From Sycobia sp. Sy_11 (lineage: Eukaryota; Arthropoda; Insecta; Hymenoptera; Epichrysomallidae), in contig JACCIC010000166.1 in the NCBI GenBank assembly GCA_018907035.1, forward strand, positions 761,501 through 825,500: a DNA stretch of 64,000 nucleotides, written 5' to 3'. Both the position numbers and the translations under genes were made by a program. The notes beneath the pieces were generated by a model. That model saw only the letters and a program-made list of their open reading frames with translations. It was not told the origin of the DNA and ran no database searches. Positions 61,572 through 64,000 of the stretch are shown piece by piece; the first letter of the stretch is position 1, and every line of letters starts with the position of its first letter.

Positions 61572-61769
61572 TTATTCTACAAGTGGGAAAACTCGAATTA
61601 AATGCTCAACAAGTACATAGAATTCGCAATAAATGTTTTCTTTGTAAGATCTGAAACACACTAGACTGCGTGCAGCAGACGATTCGTGAGACAAAACTTT
61701 TTGTACTGTTTCTTCCTAATTTAGAAAAATAGATTAATTCATATCTCTATTTTCCCACTTGTAGAATAA
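61572..61769. repeat. 198-bp element with perfect 20-bp terminal inverted repeats
   Basis: TTATTCTACAAGTGGGAAAA at 61,572-61,591 is repeated as an exact reverse complement at 61,750-61,769. The interior is unique and non-coding. It is probably a small MITE. No clear target duplication was seen. Confidence 0.55.
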
Positions 61770-61996
61770 TCTGAAGAATTTTTGAAAATGTTTTTTCTCT
61801 CTAAATAATGCGAAATGATGACAAAAACTGAAAATATAAATTTGTTTCTGTTTTAGAAGTTCGTCATAGCGCTGCGAACGCCGTAAGGAGCACTCTTAAA
61901 CAATAAGTTTCCATAACAATACCTTATTAGATAACAAAACCTGATTCCCTCTCCGCCACTAGTATCGCATATTATATTTAAGGTACCAATAACGAT

Positions 61997-62215
61997 TAAT
62001 GATACCTTTGATACCATAAAATATATAATATCATCTGAAAGCTGAATTAATGATACCTTTTTTACAATAACCAGTGTTAACTAATATTTATCTGAAAAAC
62101 ATCAATTAATGTCACTTTTTATGGTAATTAATATTTATTTGAAAAAGGTAACGTAATGATAACTTTTACAGTTAAATTAAACTTATCTACAAAACGGTAA
62201 TTCATAGATAAGGAC
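61997..62215. repeat. Degenerate tandem repeat, unit 48-59 bp
   Basis: Four units start with (A)TTAATGATACCTTT or a variant (61,997; 62,046; 62,105; 62,153). Most include a TATCTGAAAA-like part. They are diverged and AT-rich. Directly before them lies CTAGTATCGCATATTATATT, which recurs at about 63,002. Confidence 0.45.
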
Positions 62216-63476
62216 CAAATATTTCTATAACAGTTTTATAAATATCTTTTGGGAATGTCTTTTATGGTACTTCACAAAGACAGGAATTAGATATCTTACA
62301 GTTATCTATGCCAACTAGATTATTGAAAAAAAAGCCCACCGGATCTACGAGAGCACCACTGCATAAAAGCAGAAACGGCAGCTGTGGATGTTAAAATATT
62401 AATTTAAATGCTGTACTATATTTTAGAATCCCATAGCATATTAAGAAACAGAATAAATATAATATAATTGTTTTTTTACATTTTAATTAAACGAATAATA
62501 TAACAAAAAAAGAAATTAAATAAAAATAATTGTTTTAATAGATTTATTTTTCAGAATAATTGTTGTATAGGTTTTATTTTAAACATATAACGAACATTAC
62601 TGTCGTAAATGACTATCTTCTTATCCAATTTAATTTTTATTATTTTGGTCTATCATTTCAATACTACAAAATAAATTTAAGTAGCTTCAGGTTCAGGCAT
62701 ACAATAAGAATATAAATTAGTTTTAATATTTCTATATAAAGAACAGTGGAGTGCTTTACATTCGTATCCATTTGTAAACCCATTTCGATAATGCGCAGAA
62801 AACTTCATGATAATTTTTACAGTATTCACTCTTCTTACACTTCTTATGCTTCATTTTGAATTTTTTCGGTAATTTTCAATTTTTTTTTAAAGAAATTTTT
62901 AAAGAACGTCGATATTTTACTAATATACGCAATGCTGTTGCCTACTTTTGCATACTTCTGTAACGCCTATGACTGACATTTTTTAGTTCTTCTTTCCACC
63001 GCTAGTATCGCATATTATATTTAATATGCCAATATAAAACATAATAAATCTATTTGAAATGTTACAGAATTTTTCTATAGAGTAACTGGTGCTTCTAAAT
63101 GACATATATTGTTAGGAAATATCAGACTTGGGAAATATTTAAATGAACCACTCATAGACTTTATATAAGTCAATGGAGCCATCTGGCGTACTTTTATGGT
63201 CATTTTTGCCATCGGCGTGCGCTCGTTCGCTACATATATAAATATAACTGGTTTACTTTATGGCGTATACCAGAAATTGCGGAACTTGGAACCAATGAAA
63301 CTCGGAAGACAGACGCGCACATACCAGCGCATACTATACAACGCTTAACTAAACGCGTTTCATTTTGTCGGCAATATAACCTTATATTTCTGTGTTGCTT
63401 CATAATTTGTAGTGATATTAATAATATATATTTAGTTTCATTAAGGACTCTGTAAAATTAAAAAACAATTAAAATA

Positions 63477-63880
63477 ATGTAAGTAAATTATTAATAAATT
63501 GTATCGCTATAGAAACATGAAACATAATATTTGCATTATTTACTAAATTACTTGATTTCCAAGTTATTCTTTATGCTCTATTAATTTATGAAATTTCAAA
63601 AATATATTTTAATTTTTAACATAGGACTTCCTTAACAAAACCAAAGTCAGAAATGACACCAGAAGAATTAGCTAAAAGAGAAGAAGAAGAATTTAACACT
63701 GGACCACTATCTGTTTTAACACAGTCTGTTAAAAATAACACACAAGTTTTGATTAATTGTAGAAATAATAAAAAATTATTAGGTCGTGTCAAAGCGTTTG
63801 ATAGACATTGTAATATGGTTCTAGAGAATGTTAAAGAAATGTGGACAGAACTTCCAAGAACAGGCAAAGGAAAAAAGAAA
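63477..63880 (+). CDS. SmD2: Small nuclear ribonucleoprotein Sm D2, 5' part (runs off the window)
   Basis: Exon 1 contributes only AT of the start codon (63,477-63,478, donor GTAAGT). Exon 2 (63,625-63,880) supplies the G and reads [20 protein letters not shown] through [40 protein letters not shown] and [13 protein letters not shown]. This is almost identical to animal SmD2. It has the Sm1 motif ([21 protein letters not shown], then [14 protein letters not shown]); the Sm2 part must lie in a later exon beyond 64,000. SmD2 is a core ring component of the U1, U2, U4 and U5 snRNPs. The split ATG is confirmed because the upstream residues [15 protein letters not shown] agree with the family; the internal ATG at 63,653 would drop them. 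Donor GTATGT at 63,881, phase 0. Confidence 0.97.
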
Positions 63881-64000
63881 GTATGTATGAAAAAGTTATT
63901 TGATATTATTTTATGATAATATATTAATATGTTTTATTTTCATTACCATAATGTAAAAAATATTCTAGATCTATCTAATTGACTTTATATTACATTTTTA

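Larger units (their letters stand above)
52809..63476. other. Repeat-rich space between divergent USP14 and SmD2
   Basis: No conserved host gene was found. The first about 200 bp hold the USP14 5' UTR and promoter. 53.1-54.8 kb is plain AT-rich DNA in which I see nothing. 54.8-61.8 kb is dense in inverted and tandem repeats. The last about 250 bp, with more CpG than the surroundings, is probably the SmD2 promoter. Confidence 0.6.

Noticed and set aside
63653..63916. SmD2 start at the internal ATG 63,653 and read-through to 63,916
   Set aside because: The family sequence continues upstream of this Met in the same exon to a split ATG at 63,477, and the residues after KKK (VCMKKLF) are intron read-through beyond a GTATGT donor.

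Overview
The window is AT-rich animal DNA with split genes, GT-AG introns, long microsatellites and mariner, LINE and foldback repeats. The proteins are insect-like, and a hymenopteran is my best guess. That guess rests on overall character (AT-rich introns, GC-rich islands at some exons and promoters, mariner relics) and not on a diagnostic marker. Three genes are firmly identifiable: anoctamin-8 (TMEM16 family) on the plus strand, USP14 (proteasome-associated deubiquitinase) on the minus strand, and the start of SmD2/SNRPD2 (spliceosomal Sm protein) on the plus strand at the right edge.

Layout. 1-14.6 kb holds no recognisable conserved gene. It has one well-formed candidate exon (496-581), a small inverted repeat (1.42-1.84 kb), a decayed LINE RNase H (8.3-9.06 kb, minus) and a GC-rich, CpG-rich promoter-like island (about 12.26-13.45 kb). 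14.6-42.1 kb is the anoctamin-8 gene: 15 coding exons whose reading phases close perfectly, 1,104 codons plus stop, with the N-terminal exon(s) not found. Its introns contain a full-length but dead mauritiana-type mariner (29.27-30.55 kb), two members of a foldback family, a possible internal TATA promoter (36.85 kb) and a small MITE-like element (41.46-41.73 kb). 42.1-49.2 kb is the convergent intergenic space, with microsatellites, a second decayed mariner (46.87-47.48 kb, minus) and a short tandem array. 49.18-52.81 kb is USP14, six exons, 507 residues. 52.8-63.48 kb lies between the divergent USP14 and SmD2 genes and is rich in repeats: a 0.7 kb near-palindrome (54.84-55.54 kb), a 1.7 kb long foldback element (59.02-60.71 kb), three tandem units with covarying hairpins (57.6-57.9 kb), a degenerate tRNA-like stretch and a 198 bp TIR element. 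SmD2 starts at 63,477 and runs off the window.

Functionally the three genes are unrelated neighbours: a membrane protein of the anoctamin family, a proteasome-bound ubiquitin hydrolase and a splicing factor. They differ sharply in base use. Most anoctamin-8 exons use G/C-ending codons, while USP14 and SmD2 use A/T-ending codons. That contrast would fit the split between unmethylated, CpG-retaining and methylated, CpG-depleted genes known in some insects, but this is inference. The best candidates for something undescribed are the foldback families with their shared CTGA-GA/GAAACGTC core, the hairpin-bearing tandem units at 57.6 kb and a possible tail-only isoform of anoctamin-8.
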